Notes under the pieces: generated by a model
Told to the model about the DNA's origin: nothing
Databases searched by the model: none
What the model saw: the letters and a program-made list of their open reading frames with translations, nothing else
Source of the DNA: Sphingobacterium spiritivorum
GTDB taxonomy: Bacteria > Bacteroidota > Bacteroidia > Sphingobacteriales > Sphingobacteriaceae
NCBI RefSeq assembly: GCF_016724845.1
Contig: NZ_CP068082.1
Span: 3,224,001 to 3,288,000, forward strand
Reading direction: 5' to 3'
Length of the DNA: 64,000 bases
Translations under genes and position numbers: made by a program
In this document: positions 7,807 through 15,824 of the stretch, one piece after another
Layout: each line of letters opens with the position of its first letter
Numbering within the stretch: position 1 is the stretch's first letter

Positions 7807-8060
7807 GTTCCTGATCTAAATCATAACTATATTTTTCAAGTACAGATCTGTTCCGGATAAAAGGAATAGCAGGATTTCTGGTGCTTTAACTGAACTTCTT
7901 TGATAGGCTGTAAAGTTTCTATGATCAGTCTTCTACTGTTTTTTTTGTGATGTTTTGTGGATATAAGGGAATAGTTTCTATTCCCTTCCCTTTTAAGGAT
8001 AGCCCCCTTTTTATAGTTTACAAAATTCTCCGTCATAAATTTTAAAAATACTTCTATGCT

Positions 8061-8076
8061 TTACGGGTTCCCGTAA
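8061..8076. promoter_or_regulatory. Palindromic operator candidate
   Basis: TTACGGGTTCCCGTAA has two perfect 7-bp arms around TT. It sits about 22 bp upstream of the -7 box of the YegP/nuclease operon, a position suited to control by an activator or repressor. Confidence 0.5.
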
Positions 8077-8097
8077 ATAAAGCCCTCACCGCCTTTC

Positions 8098-8105
8098 TAC
8101 TTTTG
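8098..8105 (+). promoter_or_regulatory. Bacteroidota -7 promoter element
   Basis: TACTTTTG matches TAnnTTTG, 28 nt before the yegP-like start. No TTTG occurs at -33; the palindrome lies there instead, which would fit an activator-dependent promoter. Confidence 0.55.
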
Positions 8106-8132
8106 AGGAGTTAAACAATTAAAAAAATCAAA

Positions 8133-8465
8133 ATGGGAAAATTTATACTGACAAAAAGAACAAACGGTGAATACCAGTTTAACCTCGAAGCGGCCAATGG
8201 ACAGGTTATTCTCACCAGTGAAGGATATAAGACAAAGGCATCCTGTCATATCGGCATAGCATCAGTAAAGACTAATGCTCCTATGGATCATCGCTTCGAT
8301 AGCAAACAAGCCAGAAACGGTGCGTACTACTTCAATCTCAAAGCCGGAAACGGAGAGATTATTGGCACCAGTCAGATGTATGCCAGCGGTGCAGGTCGGG
8401 ATAATGGGATCGCTTCCGTAAAAGCAAATGCACCCGATGCTGAAATAATAGATGAAACGATCTAA
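8133..8465 (+). CDS. YegP family protein (DUF1508, two repeats)
   Basis: 110 aa made of two tandem DUF1508 modules: GEYQFNLEAANGQVILTSEGY...IASVKTNAP and GAYYFNLKAGNGEIIGTSQMY...IASVKANAP. Each forms a small beta-beta-beta-alpha unit. Family function is unknown; structures of YegP homologues are known but no activity is assigned. AATAATAGATGAAACG overlaps the next frame, so it is translationally close to the PD-(D/E)XK nuclease gene and probably co-transcribed. Confidence 0.9.
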   Translation: MGKFILTKRTNGEYQFNLEAANGQVILTSEGYKTKASCHIGIASVKTNAPMDHRFDSKQARNGAYYFNLKAGNGEIIGTSQMYASGAGRDNGIASVKANAPDAEIIDETI

Positions 8466-8469
8466 GCTG

Positions 8470-9540
8470 ATGGATATGGAACTTAAACTTAAACTGGAGC
8501 AATTACACCAACGTGTAAATGGTCTGAAAGATCAGATCAATACCGAAGAAGCCACAAAGAATGCTTTTGTGTTGCCCTTTATTCAGCTATTGGGGTATGA
8601 TATCTTTAATCCCACAGAAGTAATACCCGAGTTTATCTGTGATATCGGTACCAAAAAAGGAGAAAAAGTAGATTATGTGATCAGAAATAATGATGAACCC
8701 ATTCTGATCATTGAGTGCAAACACTGGAAAGAAAATGCTGATGCCCACAACTCACAGTTGCATCGCTATTACCATGTCTCCAAATCCCGGTTTGGAGTAT
8801 TGACCAATGGGTTGAAATACAATTTCTATACCGATCTGGAGAAGCCGAATATAATGGATGAAAAACCATTTCTAACCATTGATATTGAAGATCTGAAAGA
8901 CAGCTCCATTAAAATTCTGGAAAGCTTTGCTAAGAATCAGTATAACCTGGAAAATATTCTCGATTCGGCAGAAGCCTTAAAATATATCAAAGCCATCCGA
9001 AAGGAATTTGAAAAAGAAATTGAGAATCCTTCGGACGAAATGGTCAAACTGTTAGTGAACCGTTTTTTTGATAAATCGTTAACGGCAAGCCGTATGACGG
9101 TATTTAAGGAGTATACTAAAAAAGCCTTGACAGTTTCAATCAACGAATCCATCAGCGACCGGTTAAAGTCTGCCTTGCATATCAATGAGAAAATCGAGAA
9201 ACAGGATAGCAGTAAGCCGATTTCTATAGATGAAAATAAAGACATTGAAAAGGTCATTACTACTGACGAAGAAATGGAAGCCTTCCAGATTGTAAAAGCT
9301 ATTCTTCGTGAAAAAATATCTTCCGAAAGAATTGCACACCGAGATACGCAGTCTTATTTCGGAGTCTTGTTGGATAACAATAACCGTAAGCCAATCTGTA
9401 GATTTCATTTTAACACCTCTAACAAATACTTAGAGCTATTCCATAACGGAAAAGATGCCGGAGAAAAGATAATGCTGACCGATCTGGATGAAATCTATAA
9501 TCACAGGGCTGAGTTACACCTCACAGTGGATAATTATTAG
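8470..9540 (+). CDS. Type I restriction HsdR N-domain-like PD-(D/E)XK protein
   Basis: About 357 aa from ATG 8470; ATG 8452 and 8476 are alternatives, and 8452 would overlap the YegP gene by 14 nt. The N-terminal 200 residues match the HSDR_N / COG4748-type nuclease fold: E27 in NTEEATK, then VD68YVI and LIIE82CK84, the PD-(D/E)XK catalytic triad. A helical middle follows, and a C-terminal domain (from about residue 280) resembles a small beta domain. There are no helicase motifs and no methylase or specificity gene nearby, so this is not a complete type I system. It may be an orphan nuclease, possibly in defence or DNA repair. Confidence 0.75.
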   Translation: MDMELKLKLEQLHQRVNGLKDQINTEEATKNAFVLPFIQLLGYDIFNPTEVIPEFICDIGTKKGEKVDYVIRNNDEPILIIECKHWKENADAHNSQLHRYYHVSKSRFGVLTNGLKYNFYTDLEKPNIMDEKPFLTIDIEDLKDSSIKILESFAKNQYNLENILDSAEALKYIKAIRKEFEKEIENPSDEMVKLLVNRFFDKSLTASRMTVFKEYTKKALTVSINESISDRLKSALHINEKIEKQDSSKPISIDENKDIEKVITTDEEMEAFQIVKAILREKISSERIAHRDTQSYFGVLLDNNNRKPICRFHFNTSNKYLELFHNGKDAGEKIMLTDLDEIYNHRAELHLTVDNY

Positions 9541-9551
9541 CCTTTATTACA

Positions 9552-10016
9552 ATGAGATACTTTCGATTTATTTGGATTTGGATTAAAAATTCTTTCAATC
9601 TTGACGAACCATCTTTTGTTCTTTTTGATTATGTAGATTACATTGCTGAAGAGAAAAATCATTTTGTCTTTACCTGGAAAATGGAAAATGCTTTCCGCTT
9701 AAAGATCAAGTCTGCAAATTTTAAATCTTTTTTGGTAGCTGGATCCACATACATAACTCTTCTGGAAAAGGTAGAAAATTTAGAAGTGATTATATCCAGT
9801 TCTTGGAGGAGCCGAAAGTATCTAGTAACCCTTAAACACATTACTTTAGATACATCACTGGATTTTATTTTAAATGTGAGATCTTCTTTTTCTGCTGAGA
9901 TCAATCTGATGACAACGCAACCAAAAATTTCAAGATTCACTATTAATTCATTTAAAGCCAAACTTATGGATAAGAAGTATATCCAAAAAGTTATTAATCT
10001 TTCATATCCCAATTAA
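9552..10016 (+). CDS. Hypothetical protein, first gene of the DUF4407 operon
   Basis: 154 aa, not recognised. The N-terminus (YFRFIWIWIKNSF) is aromatic and amphipathic and could associate with a membrane. The rest is predicted mostly beta, with many hydroxyl and hydrophobic residues and no clear motif. It starts 11 nt after the nuclease gene and ends 6 nt before the DUF4407 gene, so it belongs to the same transcript. Base composition is visibly AT-rich, like the next four genes. Confidence 0.65.
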   Translation: MRYFRFIWIWIKNSFNLDEPSFVLFDYVDYIAEEKNHFVFTWKMENAFRLKIKSANFKSFLVAGSTYITLLEKVENLEVIISSSWRSRKYLVTLKHITLDTSLDFILNVRSSFSAEINLMTTQPKISRFTINSFKAKLMDKKYIQKVINLSYPN

Positions 10017-10022
10017 CATCTT

Positions 10023-11267
10023 ATGGACAAGGAACTTTATCAATCCCCTAAATCTAGTAGTTTTATGCGCCTTTTTTGGAAAGCCGCTGGTGCAGATCGT
10101 TTTATTTTGGAACGTAGTACTTACGCTGATCAGATCAAATATGTTTGTCTCGGAGGTATTATTATAGCAACTGGTGTAATGGCAGCTATCGCAGGAGGAT
10201 ACGCTTTCTATACCATATTTGCACCTAAAGGTAATGCTATAGATTCGTTTAAAATGGTTGGAAATGTTGCTGGTGACTATGATCCAACACATATTCCGAC
10301 AGCATTAATGTCTATCGTGTTTGGGATGATATGGGGGGCTATAATTTTTAATATTGATAGGTTTATAGTAACCTCAACTGGTAAGGGAGATGGCACTGAG
10401 GCTATCACCAAAAAAGAATTATTAGGTGCTCTACCAAGAATTATTATGGGGGCTATTATAGCACTAACCATATCAAAACCAGTTGAGATTAGAATGTTCA
10501 AAACTGAAATAGATGTAGCTCTGCATGATAAGCAGATACAACAGCAGCAAGCATATAAAGCTAATATTGATAAGGTGTTTAATTCTGAAATAGAAAAAAA
10601 GGAACAAACTATAAAAACCACACTGGAAAAAATTGCTCAATTGGAACAAATCAGTACACAGCGTAAAGCTGATATAGCTTTTGAAACTTCTAATGGTGAT
10701 TGTAAGAGTAAGTGTATGGAGTTTAAAAGCCAGCTAGCTGCCAATGAGGCTGAAATTACTTCTATTAAAGGCGATCCCGAATACATTAAGGTCAAAAAAG
10801 AATTAGATCAGTTAGAAATTGATCGGGCAACAAAACTTAAAGAGTCAGATAAGGTATCAGCGGGTCTGGATGGATTATTGGAGAGGATCAAATTGGCACA
10901 TGAACAAGCTGGCTGGGTAATCTCTCTATTTGTTACGTTACTTTTCATGACTATTGAGTTGACTCCTATTTTTTTTAAGCTCATGTTGATAAAAAGTCCT
11001 TATGATTACATGGAAGAGAATATAAAAGAACTCATAAAGGCAGACAAAGGTATTGAAGTGCAGTACAATTTTTTTCCTGCAGAAGACGGGAGAGAAGGAC
11101 ATGAACGTGATAGTATAACGAATCATCAAGTTATCAAATTACTGAAAGAAAAAATTAGTTTACTGGAAGCGCAAAGCGAACTGAGTGCTAAAGCAATAGC
11201 CACCTGGAAAATTCAAAAGCTTAATGATATAGAAGAAAACCCTTCTGACTATATGAAAGAAAATTGA
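10023..11267 (+). CDS. DUF4407 membrane protein
   Basis: 414 aa. Three TM helices lie in the first 160 residues (about 40-66, 91-117, 139-155, the last ending in SKPVEIRMFKTEID). Then comes a long charged coiled coil (about 165-285), a fourth TM (GWVISLFVTLLFMTIELTPIFF) and a cytoplasmic C-terminal tail with more helix. This is the DUF4407 architecture, function unknown. The large coil between TM3 and TM4 must be on one side of the membrane. A paralogue-like gene follows 1 nt later, so a hetero-oligomer is plausible. Confidence 0.85.
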   Translation: MDKELYQSPKSSSFMRLFWKAAGADRFILERSTYADQIKYVCLGGIIIATGVMAAIAGGYAFYTIFAPKGNAIDSFKMVGNVAGDYDPTHIPTALMSIVFGMIWGAIIFNIDRFIVTSTGKGDGTEAITKKELLGALPRIIMGAIIALTISKPVEIRMFKTEIDVALHDKQIQQQQAYKANIDKVFNSEIEKKEQTIKTTLEKIAQLEQISTQRKADIAFETSNGDCKSKCMEFKSQLAANEAEITSIKGDPEYIKVKKELDQLEIDRATKLKESDKVSAGLDGLLERIKLAHEQAGWVISLFVTLLFMTIELTPIFFKLMLIKSPYDYMEENIKELIKADKGIEVQYNFFPAEDGREGHERDSITNHQVIKLLKEKISLLEAQSELSAKAIATWKIQKLNDIEENPSDYMKEN

Positions 11268-11268
11268 T

Positions 11269-12246
11269 ATGGGAAAGCTACATTACCCTAATGTAATAAA
11301 AGAGAAGTCCATCGTGTCGTTAATAGGTATTGATTATTACCTTTTAAAAAAATCCAAACATAATTTAATCAAGTTCTACATTTCAGGAATTCTAATTATT
11401 TTGATTCTGTTCATTAGTTTTTTCTCCGTTTTCTATGGATTTGAATTAATGTTTAAGATGTGGTATGCAGAGCTCTTGTTTTCCCTGTTTTTCTCTTTAA
11501 TGTTTTGTAATATCTATGTTTTTCTCATCCAGACATTTTCAAAAGAAGTATTCCCTGGTCCAAAATTAAAGTTTTTCAATCTATCCAATATTTCAAGAGT
11601 AGGGTTTGTGCTGTTAATCGGTTTTCTAATTGCACAGCCAATCAAAATATTCTTTTTGAGAGATCAATTAAAAATAGATATACGAAAACACAAAATGGAG
11701 TTATATCAGAATTTCTGTTTGACAAATAAAAATCTGTATATATCTGAAATTAATAAATTAAATCTTAAAAAGAAGCATTATATGCTTTTTGGAGAAAATA
11801 CTTCAATGCTAAATCAACTTACTAAAATTGAGGAGCAATTGAATGATATAAACAATCGAATAGATCAAGCTAATACTGCTGCTTTTGAGAAAATAAATCG
11901 TTCCGATTTTTTTATTAAAAGAATAGAAATTGCTGGTAGGTACCGTTTAGGTGTGTTGATTAATGTATTGATATTAATAATTTTCTGTGCGCCTCTATTA
12001 CTTATATATTCTATTTCAGGAAATCGCGGATATTATCAGTTAAAAAAGGAAAAAGATAGAGAACTAGTTATCCGTGAATATGAAAATTTTAAAGAAAACT
12101 ACACCAATACTTTTGTTTTGAAATATGGATTATTCGGTGTTAGTTTTTATGAGCCATATATCGACCCCCCATTTAATACCATACGTAAGCAAAATCCCTA
12201 CTATCGTTCTCAAGATGATTTTTTAAAACAATTTCCCAATGATTGA
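11269..12246 (+). CDS. Divergent DUF4407-like membrane protein
   Basis: 325 aa with the same layout as the preceding gene: TM helices near 38-60, 68-90 and 110-130, then a coiled coil (about 140-220), a fourth TM (VLINVLILIIFCAPLLLIYSI) and a tail. The TM3 end GFLIAQPIKIFFLRDQLKID aligns with the DUF4407 segment LTISKPVEIRMFKTEID, so I infer distant homology. It is separated from the DUF4407 gene by one base and overlaps the J-domain gene by 8 nt, which indicates coupled translation. Function unknown. Confidence 0.7.
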   Translation: MGKLHYPNVIKEKSIVSLIGIDYYLLKKSKHNLIKFYISGILIILILFISFFSVFYGFELMFKMWYAELLFSLFFSLMFCNIYVFLIQTFSKEVFPGPKLKFFNLSNISRVGFVLLIGFLIAQPIKIFFLRDQLKIDIRKHKMELYQNFCLTNKNLYISEINKLNLKKKHYMLFGENTSMLNQLTKIEEQLNDINNRIDQANTAAFEKINRSDFFIKRIEIAGRYRLGVLINVLILIIFCAPLLLIYSISGNRGYYQLKKEKDRELVIREYENFKENYTNTFVLKYGLFGVSFYEPYIDPPFNTIRKQNPYYRSQDDFLKQFPND

Positions 12247-14233
12247 TTTTGAGAAAAATTATTATACCATTCTTGAACTTCAAGAAGGAGCGACGATTGA
12301 AGAAGTAAAACGCTCATATCGTCGATTGGTTAAAAAGTATCATCCCGATCTCCATCCTGGAAATGAGGAGTATGAGGTTAAAATACGTCAAATTAATGAA
12401 GCTTATGAAGTTATCAGCAATGAGGAAGATAAGGCAATTTACGATGACTATAGGAAAAGACACAAAGAAATAAAAGAAAAGGATAGTAAAACTGATCCGC
12501 TCAAGTCTAATAAAAGACAGTATGTAAGAGAAAAGACTATAACTCAGGAAACGCGTATTTATATAAAAGGAAAACTTCAGATTAAATATAAAGGAGTCTA
12601 TATAGAAGAAGGTTCTGTCAATTTTCTAAGTGAAGTATTTTATAGAATGGAAATCTTAGAAGTGAACGCAGAAATTCAATCTTCTGATATATCTATTACC
12701 GATGAAGTTGAAGGAGAATTTAAATCCGTCTTTGAAAAATTTCAACCATTAGAATTAGATCTTAAATTACCTGTAAAAAGCGTAATATTTGATGGTGAAA
12801 AGTCTGTTAATTATGCTCTCAATATACAAAGAGTTACTATTCCTGTGCCTCGAATAGAAAAGGTTACCAAATATGATAATGAAAGTTATGGTGTTTTAAG
12901 CGGAATCTTCTACGGTTATATTTCGTCTTTTAAAACTACAATAGAAGAGGAGATTGTTACTGAATGTTTTGGGGAGACTGGTAGAACAGAGACACTTGAA
13001 GAAGATGGTCACAAATATTACAGAAAAGAGTATTTCTCAGCGGATTGTACGACTTATTGGGGTGAATGGGTTAGGATTGAGACACGTGAGACCTATGTTC
13101 CAACCGGAGTAGTAGAAAATAAAGGTAATTATTACCGAAATCAATATTTTAAGAGTGACTATAAAGATGTTTATTGGGGTAAATGGAATTATAATTCTCA
13201 ATATAAAGCAACAAACCCTTCAGGGTGTTTGGGAGGTAGTTTGGGGTGGTTAACCATGCTTATAATCACTGTTATATTTATTTTCATTTTTCCAGCTTTA
13301 ATCTTTTTTCTACTATTTCCTGCCATATTATTCCTTTTAGCACTGTTACCACCAAGTATTTTAAAGTGGATTTTAAGATTTTTCTGGATGGCCCTTGGTT
13401 GTCTTTATTTGTTAGGATTTGTTAGTCTTTTTACGGAGATAAATAAAGCAAAGACTAAAAGTCAGCGTCATTCGCAGAATTCATTAGTTCAAAAGAGACA
13501 AATACGACCAAAGCAACAACAAATTATAGTAAAAGATTCTATGATTGTGAATCATGTAAAATGGGAAGATTATTCAGAAAATACATATGAAGGAACATAT
13601 ACCGTAAAATCAGCTGACTTGAGATCTTCCGCATTTAACAAGCTTAATATTCCAATAGAAGCCACCAATCAGCAAAACTATAACCGTATTATTCATACAT
13701 TAAAAGAGTTTGATCAAAATAAAATGGGAGGACTTTATAGTATGTTTGATTCCATAAAAACAGAAAAAAAGCTTGATCAAAAGGCTTTTGCTGAAAGTAT
13801 AGTTTCATTTGTTCAGAGTATTCCTTATACACTTATATTGCCAAAGGATTGTAATCCCTCTCTTTATCAGGATGAATTCACGACAAAATATTTGACTTCA
13901 GTTGATGCTTATTGTGAAGGAAACCAAAGGTTCGGAATAAATAGCCCGGTAGAATTTATATCAAATCTTAAAGGTGATTGCGATACGCGTACTCTATTAC
14001 TTTATACCATGCTCAGCCACTATAAATATGATGTAATTCTGTTGAGTAGTTCACATTATAAACATTCTTTAATCGGTATAAATCTGCCTTATGCTGGAAT
14101 TAGATTTCCATATAAAAAATCAAACTATAGTCTTTGGGAAACAACGACATACAAAGCAGAAGCGGGTGTAATTCCTAATAAAATATCAAATCTTAATTAT
14201 TGGAAAATATCTCTAAAATCTAAAATAAAATGA
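12239..14233 (+). CDS. J-domain membrane protein with transglutaminase-like C-terminal domain
   Basis: 664 aa with an unusual architecture. Residues 1-72 are a J domain with an intact H35-P36-D37 motif, so it can probably recruit and stimulate DnaK. Residues 95-330 are a soluble region with two related segments (HKYYRKEYFSAD...YWGEW and GNYYRNQYFKSD...YWGKW). Residues about 335-405 hold two or three TM helices. The C-terminal 260 residues include KGDC581DTRTLLLYTML and SSH606YKH609SL, the Cys and His layout of transglutaminase-like or papain-fold enzymes; the acidic third residue is not certain. The 5' end overlaps the previous gene and the stop overlaps the next start (ATGA), so the operon is translationally coupled. 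Confidence 0.75.
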   Translation: MIDFEKNYYTILELQEGATIEEVKRSYRRLVKKYHPDLHPGNEEYEVKIRQINEAYEVISNEEDKAIYDDYRKRHKEIKEKDSKTDPLKSNKRQYVREKTITQETRIYIKGKLQIKYKGVYIEEGSVNFLSEVFYRMEILEVNAEIQSSDISITDEVEGEFKSVFEKFQPLELDLKLPVKSVIFDGEKSVNYALNIQRVTIPVPRIEKVTKYDNESYGVLSGIFYGYISSFKTTIEEEIVTECFGETGRTETLEEDGHKYYRKEYFSADCTTYWGEWVRIETRETYVPTGVVENKGNYYRNQYFKSDYKDVYWGKWNYNSQYKATNPSGCLGGSLGWLTMLIITVIFIFIFPALIFFLLFPAILFLLALLPPSILKWILRFFWMALGCLYLLGFVSLFTEINKAKTKSQRHSQNSLVQKRQIRPKQQQIIVKDSMIVNHVKWEDYSENTYEGTYTVKSADLRSSAFNKLNIPIEATNQQNYNRIIHTLKEFDQNKMGGLYSMFDSIKTEKKLDQKAFAESIVSFVQSIPYTLILPKDCNPSLYQDEFTTKYLTSVDAYCEGNQRFGINSPVEFISNLKGDCDTRTLLLYTMLSHYKYDVILLSSSHYKHSLIGINLPYAGIRFPYKKSNYSLWETTTYKAEAGVIPNKISNLNYWKISLKSKIK

Positions 14234-14736
14234 ACAATTTAAAATTTATCATTGCCTCGTTAATCATATTGATTGGAATTATGCTTTTTCTCACGATGTT
14301 AAATGTAATATTGAGAAAGTTTAAAGCAAAGTATGATGAAGAAGGGAATATCAATCTTTCTTTTGGGATTTGGTTCTCTACACTTTTTATTGCTTGTACA
14401 TTAATTCTTGAGAAAACCTTTTTTAAAACTACAGAATCGGTCGATATTCTATTAAGATTAAACACGGCGGATGTTTATTTGGATATTGGTAAAGCAACAG
14501 GGTTATTGATAGGTTTGGCAATTCTGTGGTTCTTTTTCTGGTACTTCATCAGTCATTTTTTAATTAAGATCGTAATTAGAGAAACTAATGATGAAGCACA
14601 GATGGCATCTAACAATTACAGTTATTTTTTAATTAAAGGAATAGCACTATTAGGGATAATTGTATCTGTTTCTGACTTGTTGACTATGATATTAAATCTT
14701 TGTGTTCCTTCCATAGAAATCCCTTTATTTAATTAG
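14230..14736 (+). CDS. Four-TM membrane protein, last gene of the DUF4407 operon
   Basis: 168 aa with hydrophobic segments near 5-28, 45-62, 90-115 and 132-155, and no recognised family. ATG overlaps the stop of the J-domain gene by 4 nt, so it is surely part of that operon. Probably an inner-membrane partner of the DUF4407 proteins; this is inference from gene order only. Confidence 0.7.
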   Translation: MNNLKFIIASLIILIGIMLFLTMLNVILRKFKAKYDEEGNINLSFGIWFSTLFIACTLILEKTFFKTTESVDILLRLNTADVYLDIGKATGLLIGLAILWFFFWYFISHFLIKIVIRETNDEAQMASNNYSYFLIKGIALLGIIVSVSDLLTMILNLCVPSIEIPLFN

Positions 14737-14776
14737 CATACAACTACTTTTTTGTAATATTTCTAAAATATCAATC

Positions 14777-15070
14777 ATGAAAACCTACCTCATATTCCTC
14801 CTGATCATTAACAGTATCACCTGTACCAATCCACGAACTGAAAATAGTAAAGATGTTCCGGTTAATGCCTTTGCAGATACTAAAAGTACATCCGGTACGA
14901 GTGCCGGATCAGCTTCAGATAAAGTCTATATCTGCAGTAGTAAGACCGCCAAAAGATACCATTTCAAAGAAAACTGCAGAGGTTTGAGCAACTGCGGCTC
15001 AAAGATCGTCAAGACTACGATTGAAAAAGCAAAAAATAACGGCAAGACATTATGTGGCTGGGAAGACTGA
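14777..15070 (+). CDS. Small lipoprotein with Cys/His-rich C-terminal motif
   Basis: 97 aa. Lipobox ITC puts lipidation at about Cys16, followed by a Ser/Thr/Gly linker (30-50). A compact C-terminal motif follows: VYICSSKTAKRYHF then C-RGLSNC and TLCGW, i.e. four Cys and one His spaced like a small metal-binding or disulfide-stabilised domain. Domains of this look occur in many Bacteroidota secreted proteins and next to nucleases, from memory. Its 3' end overlaps the thermonuclease gene by 19 nt, so the two are co-expressed. Confidence 0.7.
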   Translation: MKTYLIFLLIINSITCTNPRTENSKDVPVNAFADTKSTSGTSAGSASDKVYICSSKTAKRYHFKENCRGLSNCGSKIVKTTIEKAKNNGKTLCGWED

Positions 15071-15615
15071 TCCTGCTGATCACATTGCTGACCTGCTTCT
15101 GTCCGGTACACGGACAGAAGCAGATCCGGCAACCGTTGCAGAAAAACCTGAAAGGGCAGACCTTCAGCGCCAAAGTGATCCGCATTATAGACGGAGACAG
15201 CATGGAAGTGCTGTATGAAGGTCAACCGCTCAAAATACGGCTGTCACATATTGACAGTCCGGAGTTGAAGAAATCACAACCCTATGGTAAAGCCGCAAAA
15301 AAAGCCCTATCCGATTTGTGTTATGGGCAGTACGTCACAGTGCAGATAGAAAAATACGACCGCTACGGCAGGGCTATAGCTCTTGTTGTGAATACCAATA
15401 AACAGATCGTCAATCAGCAAATGATCATACAAGGTATGGCCTGGCACTTTAAAAGATACTCCAAAGATCCATTGTATGCCCGACTCGAAAGAGAAGCCCG
15501 AAAGAACAGGGCAGGCCTCTGGAAAGATCCCGATGCCGTGGCGCCATGGGAGTGGCGGTCGGTGAGGAGATATTCATCAGGCAGGATAAAATCCTATTCC
15601 GGCAGGTTCAATTAG
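15052..15615 (+). CDS. Secreted thermonuclease (SNase) family protein
   Basis: 187 aa. A signal peptide (hydrophobic 4-20, cleavage near GQK) is followed by a staphylococcal nuclease-like OB fold from about 36-170. Catalytic and calcium ligands are visible by alignment with S. aureus nuclease: D48 (IIDGD), R63 (KIRLSHID), D68, E71 and R107 (DRYGRAIA). A Ca2+-dependent nuclease acting on DNA or RNA outside the cytoplasm is expected. It overlaps the small Cys-rich lipoprotein gene by 19 nt. It could serve nutrient scavenging, biofilm DNA turnover or defence at the cell surface. Confidence 0.9.
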   Translation: MWLGRLILLITLLTCFCPVHGQKQIRQPLQKNLKGQTFSAKVIRIIDGDSMEVLYEGQPLKIRLSHIDSPELKKSQPYGKAAKKALSDLCYGQYVTVQIEKYDRYGRAIALVVNTNKQIVNQQMIIQGMAWHFKRYSKDPLYARLEREARKNRAGLWKDPDAVAPWEWRSVRRYSSGRIKSYSGRFN

Positions 15616-15824
15616 CTTAACAATTTTCATCGTCATTTCATCATTTTTGCTTACATATTGTCATGGTCCGGACAGTTGATTTGTATCTTTTTTAATACAA
15701 TTAATTTGATTTAAAGTTTTGTTAATCAATTACTTGTGTTTATTTTGATTGTGCTGTTGTGACTTCCGGAAGGTAAACCATTAAGCGCATAAAAAACTGG
15801 TCTGTAAATTGATTATATCTGATT

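Larger units (their letters stand above)
7807..8132. other. Intergenic region, 326 nt
   Basis: It contains a palindrome (8061-8076) and a -7 box (8098-8105) for the yegP-like gene. A 66-codon minus-strand ORF (7836-8036) is open here but has no recognisable feature. Confidence 0.5.

Noticed and set aside
7836..8036. 66-codon minus-strand ORF in the gap before the yegP-like gene
   Set aside because: No recognisable motif, no clear ribosome site or promoter, and a basic composition typical of chance frames in AT-rich sequence. It could be real but is not supported.
8133..15615. Idea of a complete restriction-modification system
   Set aside because: No methyltransferase, specificity subunit or helicase motifs are present beside the PD-(D/E)XK protein.
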